DNA of 64,000 bases, taken from positions 18,648-82,647 of the forward strand of contig CAZBIC010000034.1 of the NCBI GenBank assembly GCA_964491875.1, in the 5' to 3' direction. Below, piece after piece: positions 52,277 to 64,000 of this stretch; the first letter of the stretch is position 1, and the number at the start of each line of letters is the position of its first letter. The translations under genes and the position numbers were made by a program. The notes under the pieces were generated by a model that was not told where the DNA came from, made no database searches, and saw only the letters and a program-made list of their open reading frames with translations. The stretch is from JADJPG01 sp964491875. Lineage in GTDB: Bacteria > Verrucomicrobiota > Verrucomicrobiia > Limisphaerales > JADJPG01.

Positions 52277-53740
52277 TCAGTTGGTGTAATGGACCGTCCC
52301 GTTCGTGTTCACCGAGTAATCCCATTTCGAAATATAACTTCTGGACGGGAGGAACTCGTCTGCTTGCTCGCGAAGTTTTTTCTGCAACAAGGCGTCCAAC
52401 TCCGACTGGAGCTTCGCGTGCCCGGCTGATCCGGCCAGGTTATTTGTCTGGTAGGGATCGCTCTGATTATCGAAGAGCAGCCATGGACCGTTCAAATCGC
52501 GCGCGTAGGTGTAACGCGTGGTGCGCACGGCGCGATACTCCTTCCCGCCGGCGCGGCGTTCCCATTCCCCGAAAGGCGCGACGCAGCGAAACACCGTGGC
52601 GTTGTCGCCGGGATTCGGACCGCCGCACAGGTAGCCGCTGTAGTCCAGTCCCTCGACCGAGGGCGGGATCGACACGCGACATAAGCCGAGCAGTGTCGGC
52701 ATGATGTCCTCCGAGTTCATCGGCGCATCCATCGGACGTGACTTTGTGCCCAGGCCATCGGGCCAGCGGATGAGCATCGGGACTCGAATCGCCTCGTCGT
52801 AGGGACGCTGTTTCTTGAACTGCCCTTGCGAACCGAGCATGTCGCCGTGGTCCGCGCTGAAGAGCAGGATCGTATTCCGTCCGGCGCCACTGTCGCGAAG
52901 GGTGTCGAGGATCTCGCCCATGCAATCATCCAGCGCGGTGCAATGCGCATAGTAACCGGCGAGAATCTTCCGCACTTCCGTCTCCAGACCTGCTGGAACA
53001 TTCGGACGCAGCTGGAGTGTGGCTGGATTGTAGAGCGCCCGATACTTCGCCGGGGCCGTGAAATACGGATCGTGCGGCGGCCCCCAGGCGAGCACGAGCG
53101 CGAAGGGTTGGTTCGAGCGGGATTGCGAGCGGATGTAATCGCAGGCGTCGCGCGTTTGCGCGATGGCATCGTAGCCGGGCCAGACCCGTTTCGCGGGATC
53201 GTCTGCGTAGTAAAGCGAGTTGGTGTAATTGTGTGTGCATTCGAGGACCTTCCAGTAATCAAAACCCTGGCGACGTTCGCGCGGGATGAAGTTCGAGCGC
53301 CCGCGCCCGTCGATGTGCCATTTGCCGATCATGCCGGTCTGGTAGCCGGCGCCTTTCAGGACTTTGGCGAGGGTGACGGCGTTGGGGTTCAGCTGCACGT
53401 CGTTCAGGAAAATCCCGTGAGTCAACGGTCGCTGCCCAGTCATTAGGGAAGCGCGAGTCGGCGAGCAAACGGGCAGTCCGGAGATGGCGTTTGTCAGGTG
53501 AACGCTTTCCAGAGCGAGCCGGTCGAAATTTGGGGTGAGGACATTTGGGTCACCGGCGAAACCAAACGCCTGCGCGCGCCACTGGTCCGCGAGGACGATG
53601 AGGAGGTTGGGCTTCGTCTGGTCGGACTGCGCTGCGGAAGCACTCAGGCCAACGAGGGCGAGGCACAGCAGCGAAATTGCGGGCAGTGCGCAGCGAAACC
53701 TGCGAGGCCAGACGGGACGCGAAGAAAGCGTGGATTGCAT
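52277..53740 (-). CDS. Secreted sulfatase
   Basis: The 487-residue product has a signal peptide (about residues 1-37, LLCLALVGLSASAA) and the alkaline-phosphatase-superfamily sulfatase fold. The formylglycine motif is C92-SPTR (VCSPTRASLMTGQ), converted by a formylglycine-generating enzyme in active sulfatases. Other metal- and substrate-binding segments are NLLIVLADQWRA, IGKWHIDGRG, LALVLAWGPPHDPY and LLFSADHGDMLGSQG. Secreted sulfatases are abundant in bacteria that degrade sulfated polysaccharides. No sulfatase partner genes are nearby. Confidence 0.95.
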   Translation of the reverse strand: MQSTLSSRPVWPRRFRCALPAISLLCLALVGLSASAAQSDQTKPNLLIVLADQWRAQAFGFAGDPNVLTPNFDRLALESVHLTNAISGLPVCSPTRASLMTGQRPLTHGIFLNDVQLNPNAVTLAKVLKGAGYQTGMIGKWHIDGRGRSNFIPRERRQGFDYWKVLECTHNYTNSLYYADDPAKRVWPGYDAIAQTRDACDYIRSQSRSNQPFALVLAWGPPHDPYFTAPAKYRALYNPATLQLRPNVPAGLETEVRKILAGYYAHCTALDDCMGEILDTLRDSGAGRNTILLFSADHGDMLGSQGQFKKQRPYDEAIRVPMLIRWPDGLGTKSRPMDAPMNSEDIMPTLLGLCRVSIPPSVEGLDYSGYLCGGPNPGDNATVFRCVAPFGEWERRAGGKEYRAVRTTRYTYARDLNGPWLLFDNQSDPYQTNNLAGSAGHAKLQSELDALLQKKLREQADEFLPSRSYISKWDYSVNTNGTVHYTN

Positions 53741-54056
53741 GGATGACTGGAGTCACTGTGAGGATCTTCGTCATTGGTTTCAATCCTGACCGCGGTTTCT
53801 GAGGAGCTGGCCTGCTTTTCGCGACATTCGATCAGGCGGAAAATGACGTCCGGCCCGAGAGGTTGGACAAGGAGCGGAGCATTCGAGCATTCAATGTTCG
53901 CAAGTCCACGCGCGAACCAAGTGAATGAAAAATCCGTGGTGTGGAGTTCCTGACGCAGGGATGTGAATCGATTTTCCCTTCGAATGCTGATCGCAGAGGT
54001 TCGAGCCGAGAAAATGGGATTCGATTTTGAGACCCGTTTCGCCAATTCTAGGCAAC
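53741..54056. other. Divergent intergenic region between sulfatase and sigma-factor genes
   Basis: These 316 bases contain no convincing ORF, RNA gene or repeat. It must hold the promoters of both flanking genes. The motif seen before the kinase gene and the first secreted-protein gene (TTCGAAAGG with CTTCTYAGC) was looked for here and not found, so autoregulation of the sigma factor by that motif is not supported. Confidence 0.5.
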
Positions 54057-54797
54057 GTGCATACCGCCGACGATTCGAAAGGTGCTGGCTGCCCGCAGCC
54101 CGGCGTTTTCGCGACCACCCATTGGTCGATGGTGGTGCTGGCAGGGGACAGTCAGTCGCCGGAGTCGGCCGTGGCGATGGAGCGATTGTGCCAGAGCTAT
54201 TGGTATCCCCTTTATGTTTTTGTCCGGCGCAAGGGGAACTCCCACGAGGATGCGAGCGATCTGACCCAGGCTTTTTTCGCAAAGTTTCTGGAGAAGAGTT
54301 ATCTGAGGTCGGTGGCTGCGAGCCGGGGGAAATTTCGCACGTTCCTGCTGACGTCGATGTCGCACTTCCTCGCCAATGAATGGGACAAGACGCAGACGCA
54401 ACGTCGCGGTGGAGGCGCGCGGATGTTGTCCTTGGATGAGTTCGATGCCGACCAGCGCTATCAAATGGAAGCGAAGGATCATGTCACGCCGGAGACTCTT
54501 TTTGAACGGCGCTGGGCGGAGACGGTGATGGGTGTTGTTCTAGATCGCCTGGCCGCAGAGACGGAAGAAAGTCGTTTCGAGATTTTGAAGGGGTTTCTTC
54601 TCGATGACAAAGGCGCCATGTCCTACGAAGCGGCTTCGGTGCGCCTGGACATTTCTGTGCCGGCCATCACGTCGGCGATCCACCGGATGCGCGCGAGGTT
54701 TCGCGCGCTGCTGTTCGAGGAGGTCGCGAATACGGTGGGCCAGCCGGCGGAAGTGGAACAGGAGCTCCGTCATTTGCTGGCCGTGTTGAGCGATTGA
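54057..54797 (+). CDS. ECF-type sigma-70 family factor
   Basis: The product matches the sigma factors common in Verrucomicrobiota and Planctomycetota: FATTHWSMVVLAG at the start, region 2 (ERLCQSYWYPLYVFVRRKGN and DLTQAFFAKFLEK), a spacer rich in charged residues, and region 4 (LDISVPAITSAIHRMRARFR). Start choice is open: GTG at 54057 gives 246 residues and a weak AGG; TTG at 54027 is the other candidate. No anti-sigma gene is adjacent; the downstream Ser/Thr kinase may control its activity, as suggested for similar pairs. The gene ends 76 bases before the kinase. Confidence 0.85.
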   Translation: MHTADDSKGAGCPQPGVFATTHWSMVVLAGDSQSPESAVAMERLCQSYWYPLYVFVRRKGNSHEDASDLTQAFFAKFLEKSYLRSVAASRGKFRTFLLTSMSHFLANEWDKTQTQRRGGGARMLSLDEFDADQRYQMEAKDHVTPETLFERRWAETVMGVVLDRLAAETEESRFEILKGFLLDDKGAMSYEAASVRLDISVPAITSAIHRMRARFRALLFEEVANTVGQPAEVEQELRHLLAVLSD

Positions 54798-54820
54798 CGG
54801 CCTTCGTCGGCTCCAGAATT

Positions 54821-54852
54821 TTCGAAAGGTTTTGGAGGAATTGCTTCTTAGC
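54821..54852 (+). promoter_or_regulatory. Candidate ECF promoter of the kinase gene
   Basis: TTCGAAAGG (54821-54829), 14 bases, then CTTCTTAGC (54844-54852). The same two boxes with identical spacing occur before the next gene at 58509. It lies in the gap after the sigma gene, 21 bases before the kinase ATG. Attribution to the adjacent sigma factor is inference. Confidence 0.5.
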
Positions 54853-54873
54853 TGGGGTGGATAACGAACTTTG

Positions 54874-58392
<3,519 letters not shown>

Positions 58393-58508
58393 ACCAGCGC
58401 GGGCGGTTTCTGAGCCCGTCTCAAAATGAGTTGGCGGACTTCGCTGTCGGCGCTGACGATGAATTTCAGACAGGTGTTTCGCCCTCATCAAAAAGATTTC
58501 TAAAATCT

Positions 58509-58540
58509 TTCGAAAGGAACCGAGAATTTTCCTTCTCAGC
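58509..58540 (+). promoter_or_regulatory. Candidate ECF promoter of the secreted-protein genes
   Basis: TTCGAAAGG (58509-58517), 14 bases, then CTTCTCAGC (58532-58540), the same boxes and spacing as the kinase promoter. The gap between the kinase gene and the next gene is 162 bases, and the motif ends 14 bases before the next ATG. Confidence 0.5.
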
Positions 58541-58554
58541 CTTGGTGAACTCTT

Positions 58555-60480
58555 ATGCGTCACCACAACTTTCAGGTTCATGCGGGCGCGCGGCTCGGCG
58601 TCCGCATTTCGTCATGGCTGGCCTTTGTTCTCCTCGTTGGCTGGTGCCAACAATCCCGCGCCCAGTGGATCACGCAGACGAATACGCTCAAGCCCGGCTG
58701 GAATGCCGTGTTCCTCCACGTCGACGCCTCGCACGCCACGCTGGAAGAACTGGTCGGCGGCGATCTCACCAATCCCATTCAGGAAATCTGGTACTGGCAG
58801 CCGGCGCTGCCCACGGGTCAGTTCATTGACTCACCGCAATTTCCCACCAGCAATGGCACCCAGTGGTCCACCTGGACCCGGCTGGCGGGACCTGCCTCCG
58901 CCTTGCAACGGCTCACCGGCAACGGAGCGTATCTGGTGAAGGTGGCCAACAATGTCGCGTCGTATAACTGGCGGGTGAAGGGCAAGCCCGTGTTGCCCAC
59001 GTATCGATGGACCCTGACCGGATTGAACTTCATCGGGTTTCCCACGCCGTCCGCGCCGGCTCCGACGTTTGAATCCTTCCTCACGCCCGCGCCCCAATTG
59101 CAGCAGAACGCAGAAATCTATCGCTATCCGGGCGGCGAACTTGGCCCCACGAATCCCGTGCGCATGCTGGCCTTTCGCACCACGCCGGCTCGCCGCGATC
59201 AGGCTTACTGGGTCCGGGCGGGCGAGAGCTACAACCAATACTTCGGGCCGATTCAAATCCTCCAGGTCGGCGCGGGCGGCATTCGGTATGGTGACACGCG
59301 CGGGCAGGCTCAGGTGCGGTTCCGCAACGTGGCAAATGTCCCGGTCACCATCACCATGCGGCCTGTGGCATCCGAGGCGTCGCCGGTCGGCCAGACGAAC
59401 ATCACCGGCATTCCGCCGCTCTTGATCCGCGGTGCGGTCAACACCACGAACTTGACCTTCGGCTACACCAGCCTCGGCGCGGGCGGACAAACGTGGAATC
59501 TCGCCGCCGCCGGCCAGGTCGGTTCGGAAGTGGAAGTTATGATTGGCTTGGACCGTTCGCAGATGGGAGGGGTGCCCGGGGCATTGTATGCGGGCATTCT
59601 GCGCTTCACGGATTCACTCGGGCTTTCGCAGATTGACCTGGCAGTGTCGGCGGAGAAGGAATCCACCGCCGGCCTCTGGGTTGGCGGTGCGGCGGCGAGC
59701 TACGTCAGCCATTATCTCAAGCCCTACGCCAGGGCCACGAATGCCACCGACTTTGCCGCGCTTCTGAACCGGCTGCAGCTCGCCGAGGGTGCGAATGGTT
59801 ACCATTACGAGCGCGATCCAAACACGGGACGAGTGCTCGTTTTTGGCGGCCCGGAGCAGAAGACCGGTTCCTATCTGCTGGATGGACCGATCAAGATCGA
59901 TTCGGGCGCGGTCGCCCGACCCTTCCCGCTGCGCTTGATCGTTCACAACAGCGGCAGTGCGGTGAAGCTCCTGCAGAAGGTTTATCACGGAGTCGGACTC
60001 GGCTCGAACATGGTTGTTGCCACGCGGGAGGATCTGTTGCTCTCCGCTCAGCTCGGCGAAGCCCGAAGGATTAGCTCGGTCCAGTTTCCGACTTCGGCGG
60101 GTAATATTCCATGGGACTTCACCGGCTCCCTGCAGCAAGGCGGCAGCCTGACGGTCAACGTCCCGTTGTCCTACGATGACCAAGCCTCGAATCCGTTTCT
60201 CCACACCTACCACCCGGACCACGACAATCTCGACCCGCAATTCACCACCGCGCAGGCGCGAGGGGTGGAATCCTACGGCGTCACGCGGCAGATTACGTTG
60301 AGTGTCACGCCGCCGGGGAATGATTTCAACAGCCTGACCCAGGGCAGCCAGGACCTCACCGGGAACTACTCCGAGTTGATCACCTTCCAGGCCCGTGGCT
60401 CGCAGACGCGCCAATACAACGTCCTGGGAACCTTCTCCCTGAAACGCATCAGCGACATCGCCACCCTGACCACCAACTGA
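58555..60480 (+). CDS. Large secreted protein of unknown function
   Basis: The 641-residue product has a signal peptide (about residues 16-36, SSWLAFVLLVGWCQQSRAQW). The mature part is rich in Asn, Thr, Gly, Ser and aromatic residues and appears beta-rich (ITQTNTLKPGWNAVFLHVDA, LVKVANNVASYNWRVKGKPV, YRWTLTGLNFIGFPTPSAPA, RYGDTRGQAQVRFRNVANVP). No known domain or sorting tag was recognised. It follows the kinase behind a separate candidate promoter and is followed by another secreted protein 20 bases later. An extracellular or surface role is likely, and nothing more can be said. Confidence 0.85.
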   Translation: MRHHNFQVHAGARLGVRISSWLAFVLLVGWCQQSRAQWITQTNTLKPGWNAVFLHVDASHATLEELVGGDLTNPIQEIWYWQPALPTGQFIDSPQFPTSNGTQWSTWTRLAGPASALQRLTGNGAYLVKVANNVASYNWRVKGKPVLPTYRWTLTGLNFIGFPTPSAPAPTFESFLTPAPQLQQNAEIYRYPGGELGPTNPVRMLAFRTTPARRDQAYWVRAGESYNQYFGPIQILQVGAGGIRYGDTRGQAQVRFRNVANVPVTITMRPVASEASPVGQTNITGIPPLLIRGAVNTTNLTFGYTSLGAGGQTWNLAAAGQVGSEVEVMIGLDRSQMGGVPGALYAGILRFTDSLGLSQIDLAVSAEKESTAGLWVGGAAASYVSHYLKPYARATNATDFAALLNRLQLAEGANGYHYERDPNTGRVLVFGGPEQKTGSYLLDGPIKIDSGAVARPFPLRLIVHNSGSAVKLLQKVYHGVGLGSNMVVATREDLLLSAQLGEARRISSVQFPTSAGNIPWDFTGSLQQGGSLTVNVPLSYDDQASNPFLHTYHPDHDNLDPQFTTAQARGVESYGVTRQITLSVTPPGNDFNSLTQGSQDLTGNYSELITFQARGSQTRQYNVLGTFSLKRISDIATLTTN

Positions 60481-60500
60481 ATCTTCGCTTCTCTGCGCCC

Positions 60501-62264
60501 ATGAAACTTTTGAACCGCACCCACCCGACCATGAAAACCACCCTGACTCGTCCCGTCCTTCCAATCGTCCGCGCGGATGCGGCCCTCTGGCGCACCTTGC
60601 TGACCCTCCTGTGCGGCGTAATATTCTTCACCGCATTGCCCGTCGCTCACGCCGCGCCGCCCGAGTTGATGACCTATCAGGGTTTCCTCGTGGACGCGAA
60701 TGGCAACCCGCTCGCGCCGAGCACGCCGGCCAATTACCCCGTCATCTTCCGCATCTTCACCGCGTCGATTGGCGGCACGCGTCTGTGGTCGGAGCAGCAG
60801 ATTGTCACGGTGGACAAGGGCAACTTCAGCGTGGTCCTTGGCGAAGGCACTCCCATTGGCGGCGAAGCGCGACCGTTGCTCTCCTCGGTGGTGGCCGGAC
60901 CGAACAACGCGGACCGCTACATGAGCCTCTCGGTCACGATCGGGACTGCGACCACGGAAATGCTCCCGCGCCTGCGGCTCCTGCCCGCGCCCTACGCCTT
61001 CACCGCCACGAGCGCGAACACCATCGTCAATTCTGGCGGCACCTCGGTCGTCACCTACGCGAACAGCCGGGTGGAAGTGAATGGAAACCTCAACGTCTCC
61101 GGCGTGGTCTCCGGCAACGGTTCTGGTCTGACCGGACTGACGCTTTCCCAGCTTCCCCCGCTGGATGCCTCCTCGATTAGTCTGGGGTTGCTCCCGGATG
61201 CGCGACTTTCCGGCAACGTGGCCCGGCGGGATGTCGGCAATGCCTTAAACGGCAACCAGACAATTGCTGGCAACGTGGGCATCGGTACTCTCGGAACTGC
61301 TTTCCCGCTGACCCTTGGGAACAACACTCTCGGCGACAAGATCAGCTTGTACGGGCAGTCCGGAAACACCTACGGCTTCGGCATCCAGGGCGGTCTGTTG
61401 CAAATCCACACGGACATTGCCTCCAGCGATGTCGCCTTCGGCTACGGCAGCAGCGCAGCGATGACGGAGACCATGCGGATTAAGGGCAATGGCAACGTCG
61501 GCATCGGTGTCAACAACCCGACAGCGAAACTGACCGTCAATGGCGGTGTGCAGGCGCGCGGCGGAGCGCCTGCGGCCGGTGCCGGTTACGCCTTTGCGGG
61601 CAATGGAGGAGATAACGACAGCGGCATGTTCAGCTCAGCGGACGGGCAGGTGGAGTTCTACGGCAATAATGTGGAGCGGATGCGCATCGCCGCATCTGGC
61701 GCCGTCGGCATCAACACCCCCACCCCAACGGCCACGCTCGACGTCAACGGCAGCATCAAAGCCAACAGCGTCACCGTCAACGGCACGATCAGCGCCACCA
61801 CGTTCTCTGGCACGTTCAATGGAGAGCAGGCCCCCGCAGTCTACCAGATCCCCCCCGGGAACATCGGAGTCTGGCGTGACGTATTGATCGATGGAACGTC
61901 TTTGCTTGGGGACTCGGATGGCGGCCGGATCAAAATTATTCTGCGCAATCATTCGTCCAGGGAAGTGAGAGCGCTCACCTATGAGTTCTATTGCGAGAAC
62001 GACGCGGACAACTTTGGCCAGCCGACCCGGTACGGATGGACCATAGGTTCCTATGGGCAGCAGCGGGGTTTTCGGTTGGGCAGCGGCAACAACGACTGGA
62101 GGACGGACATCGCGTCCGACTGGGACTGGTATTGGATCCGGAATTACCGGAGCAGCAATGTCAACGGGAGTGACACCGTCGCATTCGGCCCGGGCGAGCG
62201 CTACAAATTCTGGGCCATGGTGCCACCGAGCATTTCCGCGACGATCATCGTCTACGACCGCTAA
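60501..62264 (+). CDS. Secreted protein with phage-tail-fibre-like repeats
   Basis: The 587-residue product has a signal sequence (about residues 30-50, LLTLLCGVIFFTALPVAHA). After an Ig-like start (MTYQGFLVDANGNPLAPSTP, VIFRIFTASIGGTRLWSEQQ) it contains short NG-rich beta repeats (NGNVGIGVNNPTAKLTVNGG, PTPTATLDVNGSIKANSVTV) as in tail-fibre and surface adhesin stalks, then an aromatic C-terminal domain (DWDWYWIRNYRSSNVNGSDT). An in-frame ATG at 60531 is an alternative start. Its partners are the neighbouring secreted proteins. Confidence 0.85.
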   Translation: MKLLNRTHPTMKTTLTRPVLPIVRADAALWRTLLTLLCGVIFFTALPVAHAAPPELMTYQGFLVDANGNPLAPSTPANYPVIFRIFTASIGGTRLWSEQQIVTVDKGNFSVVLGEGTPIGGEARPLLSSVVAGPNNADRYMSLSVTIGTATTEMLPRLRLLPAPYAFTATSANTIVNSGGTSVVTYANSRVEVNGNLNVSGVVSGNGSGLTGLTLSQLPPLDASSISLGLLPDARLSGNVARRDVGNALNGNQTIAGNVGIGTLGTAFPLTLGNNTLGDKISLYGQSGNTYGFGIQGGLLQIHTDIASSDVAFGYGSSAAMTETMRIKGNGNVGIGVNNPTAKLTVNGGVQARGGAPAAGAGYAFAGNGGDNDSGMFSSADGQVEFYGNNVERMRIAASGAVGINTPTPTATLDVNGSIKANSVTVNGTISATTFSGTFNGEQAPAVYQIPPGNIGVWRDVLIDGTSLLGDSDGGRIKIILRNHSSREVRALTYEFYCENDADNFGQPTRYGWTIGSYGQQRGFRLGSGNNDWRTDIASDWDWYWIRNYRSSNVNGSDTVAFGPGERYKFWAMVPPSISATIIVYDR

Positions 62265-62303
62265 TTCTCGGGTGTTTCGCAACTCTGTTTTCCCATTCCT
62301 CCC

Positions 62304-64000
62304 ATGCACACCCCGATCAAAATGCGGAACGCGGAAGGCGGAGCGCGGAATAGTCCGCGTTCAGCGATCGGCGTTCCCCGTTATCCCTTCCGCATTCCGC
62401 AATCCGTATTCCGCGTTTCCCTCGCCCTTCTGCTCGGTGCATGGGCGGCGCCCGATGCGGCGGCCCAGGCGCTCCCGCTGGAACTCCGCCAGGACGCCGT
62501 TCGTCATAATCTCAGTTCCTCCAACGGTCTCCCGATCTCCAGCGTTCGCGGCACGCCACCCGGATCGGATGGTCGTGCGCCCACACTGGCACAGCAGCAG
62601 GCCGCCGGTTTGACGGAAGTTCCCGCGACCATCAACCAGTTCAGTGGTCTGGTCGTGTTCGGCGCCTTGGCCAGTCCCGGCACCACCAATTTGAACGCGG
62701 CGCAGAGCCTCGCGGCCAATGCTGAGAATTTAAACCTCCCACGCATCAAGGTGAATGGGACGGTCGTCATGACGATGCTCCGTGCCCGGGTCGGTGCGCC
62801 GATGCTCGGTCGCGCCGTTTCGTTCCAGTTCGGCGAGATCGTTCCGCGACCCAATGCAGACGAATATGGCGTGCTCCTGAGCACGGTGAACACGGCAGTG
62901 AATCCCCCTCGCCCCGAGCAGTCGCCCGAGACCTACTGGCTGCCCGAGCCCTATTCGACCGCCAGCCACACCAACACGGGCTACTACTGGAGCCCGCACG
63001 CCCAAGCCGTCTTCGCCGTGAATCCCGTACCACTCCAGATCGCGTGGCGGCGCAGTGTGGCCTCGACCGCAGCCAATTCGCCGGCCGGTGTCGCCAACGT
63101 CCTCGTCCTCGGCGTGCCCTACGTCGTCGCGACGAATCAATACGTCGTTTCCGGCAGCCCGGTGAAAGCCCCGCGGCTGATGTACTGGACGGAACGTTCC
63201 TTTTCGGACACGGGCAAGCCGGTGACGGTGCCAAGTGCCCGCGTGGGTGCGGTCAACATTGTCTACAACAATACCCTCCCCGAGCGGGTCGCGAATGAAG
63301 TCGTGATTCCGGGCGCGGCACCCATCACCACCAGCAACACGCTCCAGGAAACACGGACGCTTTGGTACGACGACACGGGCGGCCAGGCCGGCGGACAGAT
63401 CCGCGCTTACAATGTCGAAGGTCGCGTCTTCATGGAACTGCTCGGAGATGCGCGTGGCGCGAACGCCCGCCAGCATCTCGGTTTCGAAATCGTGGATGTC
63501 ATCCGGCAACCGGCTCCGAACGACGTCACCATCGAGCTGGGCGAAAAGCTCACCTCCTATCCGGGCGATTTTCCCAGCGATGCCGGCCTGTTCCCGGAAC
63601 CGCTGCTGCTCGTCGGACAAAGCTTCACCTTCCAGCACAACCCGGGCGGCAGCACCCGGCCGAACTATTACGCCACCCGTGAAACCCGGAATCAAAACGA
63701 TCTCCAGGTTCATTGGCTGGAGGAAGGGCTGGAGGGGTTGAAATGGCCGTTCCGTTTCGTCCGCTACAAACTGGTCTGGCCGGATGACGTCGCCCGGTAC
63801 AGTCATTACGTCCGCCCATTGGTGGCTACCGAGGGCGAGGCCAAAGCCACGGCGGTGCCGTTGCCCTCTCAGAATGCGCCCACTCTCGCGTATCAGGATC
63901 CGCTCGACCAACCGCGCGGCAAGCTCACGGAAAACTTTGCTTACTACAGCTTCCTCGATGAGGACCATCCAGCCCATCGCGCATTGCTCCGGTTCACCTC
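62304..64000 (+). CDS. Large secreted protein, N-terminal part (cut by window end)
   Basis: The frame from ATG 62304 (or ATG 62322) is open to base 64000, giving at least 565 codons without a stop. The hydrophobic signal core VSLALLLGAWAA lies at about residues 38-50 with cleavage near DAAAQA, after an unusually long n-region that is encoded by the heptad repeat element. The mature part is rich in Asn, Thr, Pro and aromatic residues (VLLSTVNTAVNPPRPEQSPE, YYWSPHAQAVFAVN). No domain was recognised. It follows the previous gene by 39 bases and probably belongs to the same operon. Confidence 0.8.
   Translation, partial: MHTPIKMRNAEGGARNSPRSAIGVPRYPFRIPQSVFRVSLALLLGAWAAPDAAAQALPLELRQDAVRHNLSSSNGLPISSVRGTPPGSDGRAPTLAQQQAAGLTEVPATINQFSGLVVFGALASPGTTNLNAAQSLAANAENLNLPRIKVNGTVVMTMLRARVGAPMLGRAVSFQFGEIVPRPNADEYGVLLSTVNTAVNPPRPEQSPETYWLPEPYSTASHTNTGYYWSPHAQAVFAVNPVPLQIAWRRSVASTAANSPAGVANVLVLGVPYVVATNQYVVSGSPVKAPRLMYWTERSFSDTGKPVTVPSARVGAVNIVYNNTLPERVANEVVIPGAAPITTSNTLQETRTLWYDDTGGQAGGQIRAYNVEGRVFMELLGDARGANARQHLGFEIVDVIRQPAPNDVTIELGEKLTSYPGDFPSDAGLFPEPLLLVGQSFTFQHNPGGSTRPNYYATRETRNQNDLQVHWLEEGLEGLKWPFRFVRYKLVWPDDVARYSHYVRPLVATEGEAKATAVPLPSQNAPTLAYQDPLDQPRGKLTENFAYYSFLDEDHPAHRALLRFT
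62321..62418. repeat. Heptad-unit inverted repeat element overlapping a gene start
   Basis: Fourteen consecutive 7-base units can be read from 62321. The left arm is AATGCGG, AACGCGG, AAGGCGG, AGCGCGG; the right arm is CCGCATT, CCGCAAT, CCGTATT, CCGCGTT (62390-62417), the complement of the left pattern. The architecture equals the element at 30172 but the unit differs. It lies inside the N-terminal coding part of the last gene. Confidence 0.75.

Noticed and set aside
54069..54085. TTCGAAAGG inside the sigma-factor gene
   Set aside because: The partner box CTTCTYAGC is missing at 14 bases, and the site lies in coding sequence.

Overview
The window is high-GC, densely coding DNA from a flagellated Gram-negative bacterium, most likely a Verrucomicrobiota member (Pedosphaerales/Limisphaerales-like). 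The outer-membrane assignment rests on flagellar P-ring, L-ring and P-ring-chaperone genes (flgI, flgH, flgA). The phylum assignment is inference: it rests on the GldA/GldG/DUF4340/AsmA-like block, an ECF-type sigma factor next to a Ser/Thr kinase with WD40 repeats, a secreted sulfatase, and a run of large secreted proteins of unknown function. No rRNA, tRNA, CRISPR array, insertion sequence or phage gene was seen.

Layout. (1) 1-6972: a truncated GAF sensor gene, cheW between two hairpin-rich non-coding stretches, an HDOD gene, then cheX, a REC-REC-STAS regulator, a proline-rich secreted protein, a TPR protein and an FlgN-like small protein. (2) 7118-30148: the main flagellar operon, flgBC-fliEFGHIJ-motE/ylxF-like-fliK-flgDE-fliLMNOP-[DUF6882-like]-fliQR-flhBAF-[81 aa membrane protein]-fliA-motAB-[94 aa protein]. 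The order is close to the fla/che operon of Firmicutes, but flhG is replaced by a small membrane protein and a foreign-looking gene sits between fliP and fliQ. (3) 30149-39306: a convergent membrane methyltransferase gene, then flgFGAHIJ-[68 aa]-flgNKL. (4) 39391-42762: trpB, yicC, gmk, coaC. (5) 42754-51029 on the minus strand: an ABC-2 exporter operon (GldA-like ATPase, permease, GldG-like, DUF4340, AsmA-like). (6) 51158-53740: an unknown gene, a BLUF blue-light receptor and a sulfatase. (7) 54057-64000: ECF-type sigma factor, Ser/Thr kinase with WD40 propellers, and three large secreted proteins, the last cut by the window end.

Regulation visible in sequence. Three convincing sigma-54 promoters (GG-N10-GC, each continuing as TGCTAA) lie before flgB, before the gene pair leading to fliA, and before flgF; a weaker one lies before fliQ. 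This suggests sigma-54 drives basal body, motor and rod genes and also the sigma-28 gene. Flagellin, fliD, fliS, flhG and the sigma-54 activator are not in the window. In the last region a shared bipartite motif, TTCGAAAGG-N14-CTTCTYAGC, stands before both the kinase gene and the first secreted-protein gene and is a candidate promoter of the adjacent sigma factor.

Most unusual features. Two intergenic elements (30172-30247 and 62321-62418) are inverted repeats built from degenerate 7-base units. They share the architecture but not the unit sequence, and the second is apparently translated as the N-terminal region of a secreted protein. A chain of about eight stem-loops (1512-1916) with C-rich loops and a terminator looks like an undescribed structured RNA, and a second structured stretch precedes cheW.
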